This document shows, in pieces, positions 38,432-51,300 of a DNA stretch of 64,000 nt. A model generated the notes under the pieces. That model did no database searches, was not told the origin of the DNA, and worked only from the letters and a program-made list of their open reading frames with translations. The number at the start of each line of letters is the position of its first letter. Position 1 is the stretch's first letter. The stretch is from NCBI RefSeq assembly GCF_030247185.1, contig NC_080570.1, positions 5,208,001 through 5,272,000 of the forward strand, written 5' to 3'. Made by a program: the position numbers and the translations under genes. Origin of the DNA: Malaya genurostris. Lineage: Eukaryota > Arthropoda > Insecta > Diptera > Culicidae.

Positions 38432-40254
38432 TTTAGCTGCAGTCTGCACTTTTCCGAAAAAAAGCACTAATTTTTACCACTGTTAGTATTATTTGAACTT
38501 TAAAATGGCGGATTTGACAGGAAAGCGTTCAGTGAAAATTACTGAAGCTCAGCACTTTTTACATATTTTTTCGGTGTTTATTCATTGACCACTGAGAATC
38601 GGTGATTTTTTTACGGAATGACTTAGACGTGATGACATTTCAATGTTTACAACATACGTCAGTAAAACAAAAAACAAATTTTCAGCAAAATTATCATGGA
38701 ATTACTGACAACTCGTGCATATTTTACTGATGTCGGTAAAATAAAATTATTTAACGATTTTTTCTGCTAAAAGTTCCTTTTACAGATCAAAACTGTAAAA
38801 AAAATTACCGAACATCAAAATAAGAATTCGGTGTGTAAACCCTGAGGATGAAGAAATAAACTTTCGAAACGTAAGCCGTTAACGAGAAATAAATATTTTA
38901 ATGACAAATGACCAAAAAAGCCATCTTTTGGTTTTAAACAACAAAAGTGGTCATACCCGTTCTTAGTGAGATTTTATTTTCAGACAATTGTTTTCAAAAT
39001 GACATTCGCCATTAGAAAAAAAACCGTTCCATTTTCTATGACGACTTTTCAAATTTAAAAAAAACTAAAACTTTTAGCACCTGACGGCTTCTGAGATTTT
39101 AATCAAATTTTGCACAATAGCTTTTTGACGTGGTAAATGTGATGTGATGTGATGTGATGTGAAGTGAAGCCACCATCAGTTCAAGGACTTGCCAGTGGAT
39201 GCGGGTAGACTTACAGTAGCCCCGATATGACTCATCCATTCACTTTCTTACTATAGCTGTTACCGAAAAGCGAACAAAAAGGGTTGGGCGGATATATAAG
39301 TAGAGTTACTTACTCGTATTCCGCGGGAATAAAAGATGCTCTTCCAACCATAATATCCAGTGCATGGATGAAGCATTTCGCTATACATGCTTGAACCCGC
39401 CTGATGGTTTGTTTGAGAAGGGCGCGTCAGACTCATTTCAAACCTTCAGAAGGAAACAAGTTTCCTTCAAGTGACTTGGGCTGGCTATCCACAATCCCTC
39501 GTCCAGTCGTCAATTCGTCCGATGCCCTGATGCTCCCTACCCTTTACGACCCCGTGCAAAATGTTTTATATTGAAAAATACAATGAAACATAGTGTAATG
39601 AAATTAATATAACATGAAAAGATATAATAGATTACAAAATAATACAATATAACATAATATAATATAATATATTTTAATTTAATATAATATAATACAATGT
39701 CATACAATATAATATAATATATCATAAAACAATATATAAAATAACATTTAGTGTAGAGTGTCAGTTATGCTCTTCTATCTTCGCAATACTGCAGGAAGTA
39801 GAATATTTCTCTTCTAATAACAATAATAATATCCACATCTATAAAAATAATATATGCTATTATTATTGATGACAAATTAATAATAATAACAGTAAATATA
39901 ATAATGAAAATAATAATAAAAAACGAATCTAATATAGTACAATGAATTATATAATAAATAATAGAATGAATAAAATGATATGTTGCGATATGCTATGATA
40001 TTATATTACTTGAATTTATATGTCATTTCTCATGCTCTCATTCTGCCCTCAACGCATTCCATCGACCAATTGTCACCACAGACACACGTGTAGGCATGAA
40101 ACAGGAACCAGTGAGGACCAAGCTAACCTTGTGACGACCTTGATAGTTAGTTAAAAGATTACTTTAATATAACTGATAATGATAATGATAACTTATAAGG
40201 AAAACAAATTTACATTTTGCGCAGAGGTACGTAGTACTACTCATAATAAACCCT

Positions 40255-40315
40255 ATAATATAATATAATATAATATAATATAATATAATATAATATAATA
40301 TAATATAATACAACA
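40255..40315. repeat. (TAATA)n microsatellite
   Basis: Tandem AATAT/TAATA pentanucleotides inside the U6-linked insert. Shorter diverged stretches of the same kind lie at 39640-39720 and 40320-40400. Confidence 0.9.
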
Positions 40316-40548
40316 TAATACAATATAACATAATATAGTAGAATACAATATAATATAATATCATAAAATATAATATAATTATATAATATAATATGCTATG
40401 ATGCAATGCAGTATAATACCATAATAACATAAAATAGTGTAAGACGATAATATATGAAACAATATGCTATGATATAATATAACAGTTAATGTCGCAGTGT
40501 AAGTTACGCTCTTCTCATAATAAAAATAATACTAATAATACATGATGT

Positions 40549-40656
40549 AAAAAATGTGGAACGCTTCACGATTTTGCGTGTCATCCTTGCGCAGGGGCCA
40601 TGCTAATATTCTCTGTATCGTTCCAATTTTAGTTTATGTCCAGCCGAAGCTAGGAC
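40549..40656 (-). ncRNA. U6 spliceosomal snRNA retrocopy
   Basis: The minus strand has the U6 stem start GCTTCGGC, then AACTAAAATTGGAACGAT, the ACAGAGA box, TTAGCATGGCCCCTGCGCAA, GGATGACACGCAAAATCGTG and AAGCGTTCCACATTTTTT. The length of 108 matches U6. Differences from the conserved sequence include GAGAATATTAGC where GAGAAGATTAGC is usual, and changes in the 5' stem. It sits at the end of a retrotransposed insert, so it is most likely a pseudogene. A TAAATATTT lies upstream outside the insert, so transcription is not excluded. Confidence 0.9.
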
Positions 40657-40678
40657 ATAGCTTTTTGACGTGGTAAAT

Positions 40679-43600
40679 ATTTAGAAACTACCGCTTAAAG
40701 AAATTCGTTATCTGTTTTTGACAAATCATTAAAAGTCAATCGGAGGTTTGTTTTGTCCTCCAATATATTGTGTTCGAAATCACTGTTGCTTTTTCGTCAC
40801 TGTTGCTACCACACATCAGCTGAGATCGTCGAAGTAGATGAGAACGCTGTTGTATAAAAACAAATATCAAATCAGTGTCCGACGACAAAGCAGAAAATGA
40901 GAAATAAGACTTGTGACGCGGTGTGTGTTTGTTTTCTGTTGGATGAGTTTCCACAGAGATAGAGGACTATAATTGAATGTCGTGGCGACCAAGTAAAGTG
41001 AAGCATGCTTGGTGCATCTAGTCAATTGGGTTATTTCTTCATGTGTTTTCATATGCAGGGTTGTTTAATTGACACAACATTTTCCCCGGTTAAGCGCTAG
41101 CTACGGGTTCGAGTCACGTTTCTGCGGTAACATTTTTGCTGTTTTTGTCATAGTTGCATTCGCACCAATCTAGCTCAAGATGGATCTACGTCTTAACAGG
41201 ACTAAAACAAATCATTAAAGATCATCAGTGAATTTTTTTTCTGTCTGGTCCAGGTGCATTATTATTGCATGAGAAAAGTATCGAGTTGGAAAGATGGAAT
41301 TAACAGAAAATGTTACTCGGAAGAGGTTCTTGGATAACAAGCCCTTTTCCAATTAGCATTCTTTTGTACAAGAGCAAGAAGTTCAATTTGCATTGGACGG
41401 TTAGGCGTTTCGATCTATCAAGGTGATCGGTCATCTTTGATGTAAATTAAAAATCATTTTCACTACCTACCGCGTAAAAAACTCGCGTAACTTCGGAAAT
41501 CCGCGTATAAAAAAACCGCAAAATTGAAGAGCTGTTGTGTCCAAATGTTTTAGACATGCATGAAACGTTCAGATCCGGTGTCAGAGTTGACAAAAATTTC
41601 GGAATAACACCAGATCTCTTCGTTTCATGTATTTATGAGACAAAACAAGAAAACCGGATATTTCTCGCGTTTCTTCGGAAATCCAAATAAATAAAGTCGA
41701 TGTTGTATTCGTCCGACAGAAAAGGAAATTGAATTTTTTTTCCTTCAAAACAGCAAATGCATTTTGATATAAAGAAGGTGCCAGAAGTACAGCTAAACAG
41801 AACAAACAGCTAAACCTACATAAAATTCAAACAACAGCAAGTATAATTTGGCTAGTAATAACTTGAGTCGAGAATGAACACGGTATAAAAAACCGACGAT
41901 TTCAGAAATCTCAAAATGTCAAGTCTTTTTCAGAATTCTTTTTTCGAAATAATACCAGATCTCATAGGTTTAAAAATTTAGCTCGATGAAATACATGTTT
42001 TAATGGCAAGAGAGAGGCATTATCGAACCACTAGGTGGATCGAGAACAGGTTTTTGTTTGTTTGTTGAATAATACATTTTTGCCTGGGGTTAGCATAGGC
42101 ATGGGACGTTCCTTTTGTACACGAATGGAGGTGACACAAAATTGATTTTTTTCTTTTCTTAGAAGTAGTCTACCGAATTTCATAACCGGATTACAAAATA
42201 TAGTTTATTATCAGTTTTTTTTGCAGGAACAACAACGCTTCCAAACAAGACTCCTTTAGTTGATTGGAGTTACTCAACAACTTCCTGGACGCTTGGTTTT
42301 ACCGAAGTAGCAACTGCGCCGTTACGTTGAGAAGCCCCTCCCGAGATCCGAAATTGCAAAGTGAGCGCGAAAGTGCTTCGAGCCGATCGGTGCATATACC
42401 TGCCGATAAGACGATGTTGAGTACGAACAGAAACGTAGCGTAAAACTCGAATACCAATGTAAGCAAGCACGGGGTATTACTGACTGCGTGCGACGGAGAT
42501 TCATCCGAAGTATGTATGGTTTATAATATGATGTGACATAATGGGAGTTAGCGGCGGTTTTTTGTTTTGTTTTGCGATGACCTCATGTCAAGTCAAACAA
42601 CAGGACCAGTGATTAATTCTCGCGCACTCTTGGCATGAACCATTTAACTCTTTGACCATTCACATTCGTATAACTCATGCGAAAGACATCGATGCTCGAA
42701 GAGACGAACCTTTGTTCTTTGATTCTAGTCTATCATCACGTACTATTCGTCGTCATTGGTGCATTTTTTTTTGCAAATACAAATACAGTACATAAAATGT
42801 GGGGGCATGACTAAGCGCTATTGCAAACTAGCATTCTCTCGTCATATGTTGAAAACAGATGCGAATCAGTAGTGGAAGACAAAACAAAACAGACATGAAT
42901 AGAATGCATGATGTGTCAAGATGCTGCGGGTGACCTACTTTGCCTTCGGTTGACACCGTCCGATCGTTGAATACGACCGATCGTCGAAAAACTCAAGATG
43001 AGATTGTGAAGTTCGCGCCCGTATCACGTATCACCTCCCAGGGTGTGTGATTTCACATCTGGACAGAATTGGTTGGCTATTGCTGACTATTCGGCACTAC
43101 TTTCTGGTTGTGCAAAAGCAGGCCCAACAAGGAAATACCGTACCGTCAATGGGGACTCGGTGAACCCAACTTGCCCCACCAATCTAAGAAAGCCGATCGA
43201 AGAAGAAAGTGATAACGATACAAAGTCCACCAACGGCGTGCTGCAACACCAACTGCTGGGGGGTACTCCGATGGTAGATCGTGGTTTCGAGAAAAAAAAC
43301 TGGCCACATCAGTCGTGCGCTTTTGCTACAGTAGAAGGAGTTCTGAGCTAGAGAACTGGTTCTTTTTTCACATCAACTAAAATCATTATGAGTTTACATT
43401 GGTGGATACTCCTAAACCAGTTCCAATAGTTGTTTAAAAATTATTTTCATTTCAAGTGAAGCTTTGATTAAAGTTACAGTATTTTTAAACATCCTGTGGT
43501 GCAAGTTCCTACTTCATGCCTTTCCGGAAGTTCAAGCTTTGTTGGAAAATTTCATTACAGTCATCTTAAGCTTAGCGATTCAAGTTTTGGGTACACTGGG

Positions 43601-44020
43601 TCAAACGAGGACACTTAGACAGAAGTGATTTTTAGAAAGGCTTGGAACTGCAGACTTGTAGATAAATCAATCTTTTTGACGTGAATACGTCCTACTTTAC
43701 AATGAGACGCCTTTTAAAAAATTCGCCCTGTGGAAGAATGAGTAGAACTTGATCGTGGATATTAGCTGTACTTAACGCATCAACAGAACTCTTCCTTCAT
43801 GACACCAGAAATTTAATCAACAATTTATGATTGAATTCTCAACAGTGTGAGTTAACCATAAATAACTCATAAATTTAGTGATCTCAAACTTTTGGAACAA
43901 TGAGCAAAACTCATCACGCTTGATTGCCTTTTCCTCACCCGGACGACGGTTTTGAGGTAGTCTCAGGCGAGGTGAGCTGTCACTTTCAACCAGTAGCAGC
44001 AAAAACAGACTTTCTGCGAG
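40679..44020. other. Region without recognised genes
   Basis: It includes a copy of the palindromic GAAACGT repeat (about 41465-41690), a fragment with CCACTAGGTGGATCGAG (about 42030) and a tRNA-B-box-like GGGTTCGAGTC at about 41106. The part 42240-43350 is GC-richer and unique. No exon could be supported. Confidence 0.4.
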
Positions 44021-44870
44021 GTATAACGCCCCAAACGCTTAGTTTGCGCTCTAATTCGCTTGTAAAGCGTCATTTGGATTGGATTCTGGAACAGAATTCT
44101 ACAACTGAGTTTTGGTACTGAATCCAGAACCTGGGTTCTGATTCACCAGAACTTTGAAGTTATTTTTAGCGTTAGAATTTAGTTTCAGAATTTACTTCCA
44201 ACATTCAGGAACTGGTTTCTTGACTGGAGTTCGAAAACCGTATCCAGAATTTACATTCTGGAACAAAATTCAGAATTCTTCAACGGAATCCATATCTTGA
44301 ATTCTCGATCTAGATTCAAAATTTTAGATCTGAACTACAAACCAGAATTTTGAAACTAACTACTGAAACTGAATTTAAATCCTGAGTTCAGATTAAGCAT
44401 GCTAAAATTGAATCTGAAACTTGGGCTTTAGAATTAGATTTTGGAACTAAATTCAGTGCCTTAATTCAGGTTCGGAATTCAGGCTCAGTATTCAGTTCTA
44501 GGAATCTGACCATTTTCACAGATTTTTCTATATTTTGCTAAAAAGATTCGGCGTCACAGGTCACAGATTTTTTTCAAAATTCACAGATTTCTACAGGTTT
44601 TCAACAATATTTCGCCAAACCGACGGATTTTAAGAACGTTTTTAATGGATTTTCAAAGATTTAAAACGAAAATATCAATCACAGATGATAAACAGATTTT
44701 TTTCAATTTAAAACACAGATCTGCTCTAGAACTGAATTCTGATTTGGATTCCGAACAAAAATTTGGCAACTGAATTCGGAGGCAGTCCAAGGTTCCGAAT
44801 TCAGTTCTTTAGTTTAGTTCCAGTCATACTTTAGTATAGATTCAACGTTACAATCCTGGAAGGAAAGCAA
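44020..44870. repeat. Degenerate GAATTC/CAGAAC tandem tract, interrupted
   Basis: Dozens of diverged short units built from GAATTC, CAGAATT and GGAACTG run through 44040-44515 and 44725-44870. Between them 44515-44725 is CACAGATTT-rich and resembles the interior of the MITE at 15132-15388. It is non-coding. Confidence 0.6.
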
Positions 44871-45125
44871 AGATTATTGATATTCGGAAGTGTGAAAGAA
44901 GCATGTCAGTTTTGTTCAGATTCACGTCCTCCAGTTAACACTCTGACATTACCCACCCGCTTTTTTAATATTGACGCGTGTGATAACTCAAAAGTTTTCC
45001 AACTAATTCTTATGGAATTTTGTATAAATCGTTTCAATTATTAACTTTAAGTTAAACATTGAAAATGGTTGACAATATCCACTTGATATTGACCCAAAAA
45101 TAGTCAAGGGTTAGCCTAATTTTGT

Positions 45126-45338
45126 GCTAAGGCACATAACCGTTTTTAGTATTGTTTACATTTCGTCTTCGACTCATCAGTGCATATCAGTTCAAATTGA
45201 ATTGCTTAATGCAAAACTCGGCAGTTCAATTTGAACCACTAAGCAAACGTAAAGCACCGATGTGTCATGTCTAAATTGACGTGCCAGTAGAAAACGGATC
45301 TTCGACTTTAATTGGCCGATTGAGGTTTGGTCATTCAG
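45126..45338. mobile_element. 213-bp insertion with 18-bp direct repeats
   Basis: The direct repeat GGGTTAGCCTAATTTTGT is perfect at 45108-45125 and 45339-45356. The insert contains an inverted pair around CAGTTCAAATTGAATT and CAGTTCAATTTGAAC, and the phrase TTTCGTCTTCGACTCATCAG, which recurs around 55403-56090. A duplication of 18 bp suggests a SINE-like or other retroposed sequence; no Pol III boxes or tail were recognised. Confidence 0.7.
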
Positions 45339-45356
45339 GGGTTAGCCTAATTTTGT

Positions 45357-48300
45357 CGTATCTATATTTCGAAAAATAGATGTATGAGAAACTCATGGGA
45401 CTAATTTGAAACCACGATATACTCGTAAAACTGTTCACCAAAAAGTTAGAACAATAGAGGTGATTTTTTCTAGAGCCACCCTACTGTTACCCCGGAAAAT
45501 TGATGTAACTCGTAAAAATGAAGAGGTTGGCTTCCTCAGCAAACCCCCGGTGAATGACCGATAGGTTAAAACCAGGCTAAAATAAACAACTAACTAACTA
45601 ACTTCCTCAGCAAAATTGCTCAAAATAAAATTTCCTACAACTTTGCGAAACTAGAGAAAATATTTTTGTCTCGTTGATTTCCCATTTTGGACCACTGTGT
45701 ATTGCCATCGCGGTTGTTTTTTTATGTTCAAAAATTAACTTATGTTTATGCTCTGTGCGGTATTTTCAGTTGAAAAATCCTTTCGATGAATGTACTCTTT
45801 CGGCGAAATAACCCATTCGGCGAAACGGTTTTCAGTGAAATGGCACATTCGGTGAAACGGCTTTCGGCTAAATGGCTTTTTGTGAAATTACTCGCTCCCG
45901 TCATTAATTATTCTTATATCATCTGCCAAAATCGATCTTCATTGAGAAAATCATCGATTCGAATTTTTCCCGAATTGTAATGAAAAGTTCCAAAAATTAC
46001 TAACTTTTTCGGGATGAATCAATTTTTTAATAAAGATATCCCCCGATTATTCCGGATTATTCGAATGCATAATTATTTCATCTAGATCGTCCAAAAAATT
46101 TATCATGCATGAACATGGATTTCAAGAAAAGTGCGCTTGATATCATTTATTGTTCTGGGTAAAATCATTTTCTACTGTTTGTTACTCCAGTCACCTTTGA
46201 GATCTAGATTCCTCCCATCTCTAGGGTAGCTCAATGACAAAGCAGTTCCACATACTCAACAATGGACCTTATGTTTCCCCTAGTTTCAAAGTAATTCTAA
46301 AAAAAACACACACATACTGTTTCATAAACGAAGCTCCATGCTTTCATATCATCGTAGTTATCCATGTTCAACGTTAGTTTTTTCAGTATCTAACGAAAAA
46401 ATAGATTGGAAAAAGACCAATGAATGCAAAAGATGAAACTAACTTCTCCTATCCGGAGAGATCGTTTTGCCTAGTGTAATGCTCTAGTGTAACGTAGCTC
46501 AGTACATAACCCAACCCTAACGACACCCTTCCAGCATAAGACCAATCCACACATTGCCTCAAAAAACTTATTCACCCTTAATTTCTGCTTCCAGACGCTG
46601 ATTTGAGATTTTTTTTTGGTCTCTTTCGCTGTCATTAGAGAAGATCACACTCCTAATCTTAGCTTAGATCTTAGCTGATGTGTAGTAGCAGCAGTGACGA
46701 TTGGATTCAGTGGCGCTTTTTCTGTTTAATGATCCTGTGTGTTTCAAATGCACATTTCGCTGTTTCATTCGGCAGTCTTTTTTCAAACAGCAAAAAAAAA
46801 AAACGTTAAGACGCGCAGGTATTAACAACACTAGAAACAATTCGGACTTGTAAATGTTCTCATCATTGGGCAATGCTTTCAATTGCTATCGGTTCTCATT
46901 TAAAGCTCGGTTGAAACGCATTGATTGAATTTTCAGAGTTTCTCAACCAAAGCAGAGTTCTCTCCCGAGTGATAAGCTAGGGAACTTGACATTTTTGAGT
47001 ACCATGATGATGATTCAATTATCGCTTTGCAGCTAATAAAATTTTTCGCAAGACTCAATGAAAATTGAAAAGTAGTACAAGTTTTGAGCCGCTATAAAGT
47101 TGCTTTTTAAAATGATAGTTATACGCACTGTTGAATTGAAATAAAAAACATTCGAGAACTGAATTCTGTTCTCTCGAACTGTTAATAAATCAACTGCAGT
47201 TCAGAATCAGTGCAATTCTAGAAAAAAAAATTATAAGCGACAAACAAGTGAAGTTTTGAAAATTTGAGCTATATGGAACATTTCTTCACCACCTGTTCGA
47301 GCAACCGTTCAAAGCTAACCAAAACATGCATTATTTATTACGACTAACCTCGAAACAACTCGTCACCAATCTCGACACATGGCGGAAATGTTTCCGACGT
47401 CTTGTTAAAAATAATGCCATACTTTGACAAACGGGTTACCGCAACTGGTTTGTAAAATTCGGTTGTTACCTACGCATTCCGAGGTCACTGAGCGATGACC
47501 AATAGAGCCGATAATTTGAAAAGTTCAAATTCCGTTTCTTGTTTACCTTTTGAGACGCTTTGGGAAAGGAACCTCACGATTGTAAGACCGGGTCAAATGG
47601 AGAACCCGGAAATTACAGCCAAGCTAGTGATTCGGTTTTGATGGTGGACCCCTCGTCACCAACAATCGAAAACAAAAATAGCAGGCTCTACCGACTGGGG
47701 TGGGTGTCTGTGTATGTGTGTTTTTGGTTCATGGTGTGAATTCGCATTCTGTTTCGGTCTGGTCCAGTCACAGTCCAAACATGCACTTACACTCACATAC
47801 ACACATGCGGTGAGCAACCTGTGGTCGTCTGAAGACGACATTGTAGGCGCGCGGTGTGGAACATTGCCAACAGGGAAGGAGGCAATATGATGTAACAGTG
47901 CAGGCTACTCGGTATGCGATGCCCGATTGCGAACGTGCGCGCGCTTGGTCCATATACCTATTTAATGTTGTGGCTGACTTGCTGAAGCCCCTGTCAATAT
48001 GAAGTGAACGGAGGTGAAGAAGGAGCAGAAGGTGGCCCGGTCACCACCCGGTCGGTGTCAGAGGCGGGCCCCAGCAAACGGACGAACCTCGTCTCCGCAT
48101 TCGGATGGGTGAGGTGTTTCAGTGTTTCTGGTGATCGATGTGTTATTTATAGGTTGCAAAGTACATCAAGATATGCATCTAATTATGCCGGAATGGGTAA
48201 TCATCTTCCGCGCCTCCCTTTCTATCATCTATCTCTTTCGTTTTCTCTCTCTCTCTCTCTTTTTTCTCTTTCGTTTGGTGGTGATCATTAGAGATGAAAT

Positions 48301-51300
48301 ATAGACAACAAGATGTTTGTTGTAAAAGCGAACGCGTCGGCGAGTCTGGAATCCGTGAATGAATCGTGTTCGTTAGGGTAATTAAATCGAACGAGTTAAA
48401 AACATAAATTTTGTGATGAAAGAATAGCGGCGTTATTCGAGTGTTTTATTCATTTTCATAACCAGCAGCGATTGGAGCGAGTTGGAGCAGAATTTCGATC
48501 TCAACTCGATCGGACATTCGGAGCTACTTCGATTTTGGGCAGCGCATATTTTTCAATTAATGACTTACGGTGAATTTGCATCACACGGAATAATGTTCAT
48601 CTGACGAACAAGAATCCAGAGATTTTATATTTTAATTATGAAATATTTACTATTCCGCTACTTCATTTTTCATTGTATGATCGATCTCAACTTTTTCAAC
48701 GAAATCAATTTCTCTTTGAAACAGTTCACAGCGCATCAATCTTCATTTTTTTTCAATCCATTGACTAAGACTCCTCATCAAAAGTAGGATAAATATTTTT
48801 GAGCGTAGGTTATGAAGGTCGTCATTATCTATTGGTCATTAGAAGCACCGTTCACTGCAAGAAAATCACATCTGTGTAGGTTGTGTAGGCTTTAACGAAG
48901 TTGCGGAGAAGGGTTTTTGTCAGTAGGACCGGTGCCCTAGCAATGCAATGCTTCTGTATGCTAAAAAACGGTTTGCACAGGTTGAAATTCGAAGAAAGTT
49001 CATGCAGAAATGCATCCATCCATTGGAAAATCAGTCTTGAGTCAAGTTGCTTTTTCCACCGTGGCAAAACAAAGGGTTTTCCGTACTGAAAACCTGTGCA
49101 AAGTCGACTCTGATATTGTTTTTCCAGTAGATTCCAGTAGAATAAAACACGCAAAAACTACAATCATAGGCACAAAACACGAAAAAGTTTCTTTACTCAA
49201 ACAAAAGAAATATCAATTCAATATTTAAAAAAAACTCGTTGGCATTCCTAACATAGAAAATCAGCAGTTTAGAATCTTCGCCCGTTGGCCTCCGTAATTG
49301 TGTTTGATTCCCGAATTAGAATTTATAATTGCAGTATGATAGAAACATTTGTCATGCTACTGTACTGCTCACTAAGAATGATCAGCGAAGATTTCGGAAA
49401 CAAGTCGAGTACCGTAACCTTCCACTTGAAATGCATGTAGTTTGTTTTTAATATTCATCACGCTTCCATTTTCAGCTTGTTAATCGTTTGTAAAAATTCA
49501 AATGTCACGATACAGGTAGCGTTACGTGGAGTAAAATTATCTGGTTCCTTAAAAGGGTGTATTTTGGTATGAACTTCGATTGTTTAATTTGCAGCAATCA
49601 TCCACTTTGAACTTATCTTTTCAGATATAGCATTTCTGTGCTGGAATTTTCTGTCAGTCACCTTCGACGTAGCGTACAATATTCTTCGCACAGCAACTGT
49701 ATTGGGTAAACATGTCCGTGCTGAGCTTTCAGAACATCTTGGCAACATCACTCCGACCTTTTTGGCAACAATATGTGTTATAATTCTAAACGATTTCCTT
49801 TCTGTTCCGCGTGTTTCCAAAAATCCTTTGGTTGTTTTCGGTACTTCATCTAATTCAATTACAGATTCGCAGCATTCTTCGCAAATCACGTTGCAACAAT
49901 AAACATAACTGAGCTTATCACAGAACGAAAATAATACACTTTAAGGAGGTACTACCAGTTGTAGAAATTGAAAAAAAAATCCTGTTTACCCTTTCTGTCA
50001 GTTATTTATATCCAGGTGTAGCAAGGTTAGCATTTCTCGGTATCCTTAAGGTTGTTAGATTTTTCTTCAAAACTAGGTCGAATCAGACTATTTTTGCAAA
50101 ATTTATTTCTTCATTTACCTCGGTGCCGACTAGATTTTCACAGCCATAAGCCGATACCCATGAAATCTGAAAACAGGTAAATTTATTAGCTAGAGCTACA
50201 AATATTTCATCATCAAATATAAAGAATTCTTATGCTCCATTTTTACAACTGACTACCAATCAATTCGGGGAGATAAAAAATGAGACCGAACGTGTTTGCC
50301 TACGAATATTGGAGAACTAGCATTACCGATCACTGGAGCAGGTTAGGCAAAAGAAATAGTAAATGGTGTTATGGTAATTCAGTAGTTTTTTGGAACCACT
50401 TCTGGAATCGATCATTTTGTTTTTCGAATAACAATAATCTTTAAGAATTTGATGAGCTATGAATGAGGATGTATTCTATCTTACTATTCTCGTTCAAGCA
50501 GTATGCTTTGATTGAATACATCAATCTCGATACTTTCATTAGGGTGGTTCAAAATACAGATGGAAGTTCAATTTCTGAATTGTCAGTTTCGTACTCTCGG
50601 GGATGTAATGATGACCACCCCAAATGTACGTTCGTCGTCCATCTAGGAAACCTGTTCCGTTTCATTCATCCACACCAGCAGAACCGGTATTAGCACAGAA
50701 ATTATTGATATGCTAATTGGGTTAGCAGCTCGGCATTAGAAGCCTGCTGGCTCGATGCTAGCCAGCACGTAAACTTGCTTCAGTTCCGCCAAAAGTTTCT
50801 ATACTTGGATGCTTCCGAGAAGGTCAAACGCAGCCACCGCGAGTGTACAATGTCGTGAATGATAAGCAAATTTATGACTTTTGAAAACCTTGTTGAATCG
50901 ATCCCGAAGACTGACTGACACATATTGTTGTTTCGAACTTTAAAAAAAAACTCGCACCAAAAATATCAATCTAAAAACATGTTCGAAAGACTATTTTTTC
51001 AATGTCAATTGATGGGCCATTGAACTTGTGCTGGCGAAAAGGCTTAACCAGTTTTCGATTCGTAGCAAAAAAAAAAGTCAAACACGTGTTTGACACAACG
51101 TGACTGTCCGATAGATGCCATAAAATTTTGAATCGTAAAATAACCTCTCTCGTTGGATCAGCAAACAGACAAATCCTGAAACGTTGAATGAAAGCGCCAT
51201 CCATTGAGTATCGGCCACCCGTAGTTTGGTAGATTGGGCCAAACCCAACCATGCTGGGAAACCGCAATCAAACCCGACGAGCTAACACGGATTGTTGTCC

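Larger units (their letters stand above)
32893..38835 (-). mobile_element. 5.9-kb two-gene DNA transposon, CACTA/Mirage-like
   Basis: The left end CACACTATAC and the right end, read inward, CACACCGAATTC share CACAC and then diverge; both are followed by copies of TCGGTAA and TTACTG-type subterminal motifs. TA flanks both sides (32891-32892 and 38836-38837). Inside are two minus-strand genes, an 831-residue transposase-like ORF and an eight-exon gene. Repetitive subterminal motifs plus CAC-ends and a TNP2-like protein suggest the CMC (CACTA-Mirage-Chapaev) superfamily. Assignment and exact ends are inferred. Confidence 0.65.
39117..40678 (-). mobile_element. U6-fused retrotransposed insertion with 22-bp target duplication
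   Basis: A perfect 22-bp direct repeat (starts ATAGCTTTTTG, ends GTGGTAAAT) is at 39117-39138 and 40657-40678. Read on the minus strand the insert begins with a full U6 snRNA sequence exactly at the repeat, continues into about 1.4 kb of AT-rich non-coding sequence, and ends with CATCA-type tandem repeats. This is what target-primed reverse transcription with template switching onto U6 RNA would leave. Mammalian U6/L1 chimeras are the known parallel. The partner element is not identified. Confidence 0.75.

Noticed and set aside
41090..41150. tRNA-like segment with GGGTTCGAGTC
   Set aside because: Only a B-box-like sequence is present. No A box, anticodon arm or acceptor stem pairing could be made, so neither a tRNA nor a SINE is claimed.
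42270..42504. Minus-strand ORF considered as a histone H2A-like relic (RSARSTF phrase)
   Set aside because: The similarity is limited to a few residues and neighbouring blocks do not match.
49584..49889. Minus-strand Cys-rich ORF with ICEECCESVIELDE, slightly like a ZAD zinc-finger end
   Set aside because: Only one Cys cluster is visible, no upstream partner cysteines or splice-consistent neighbours were found, and it may be random.
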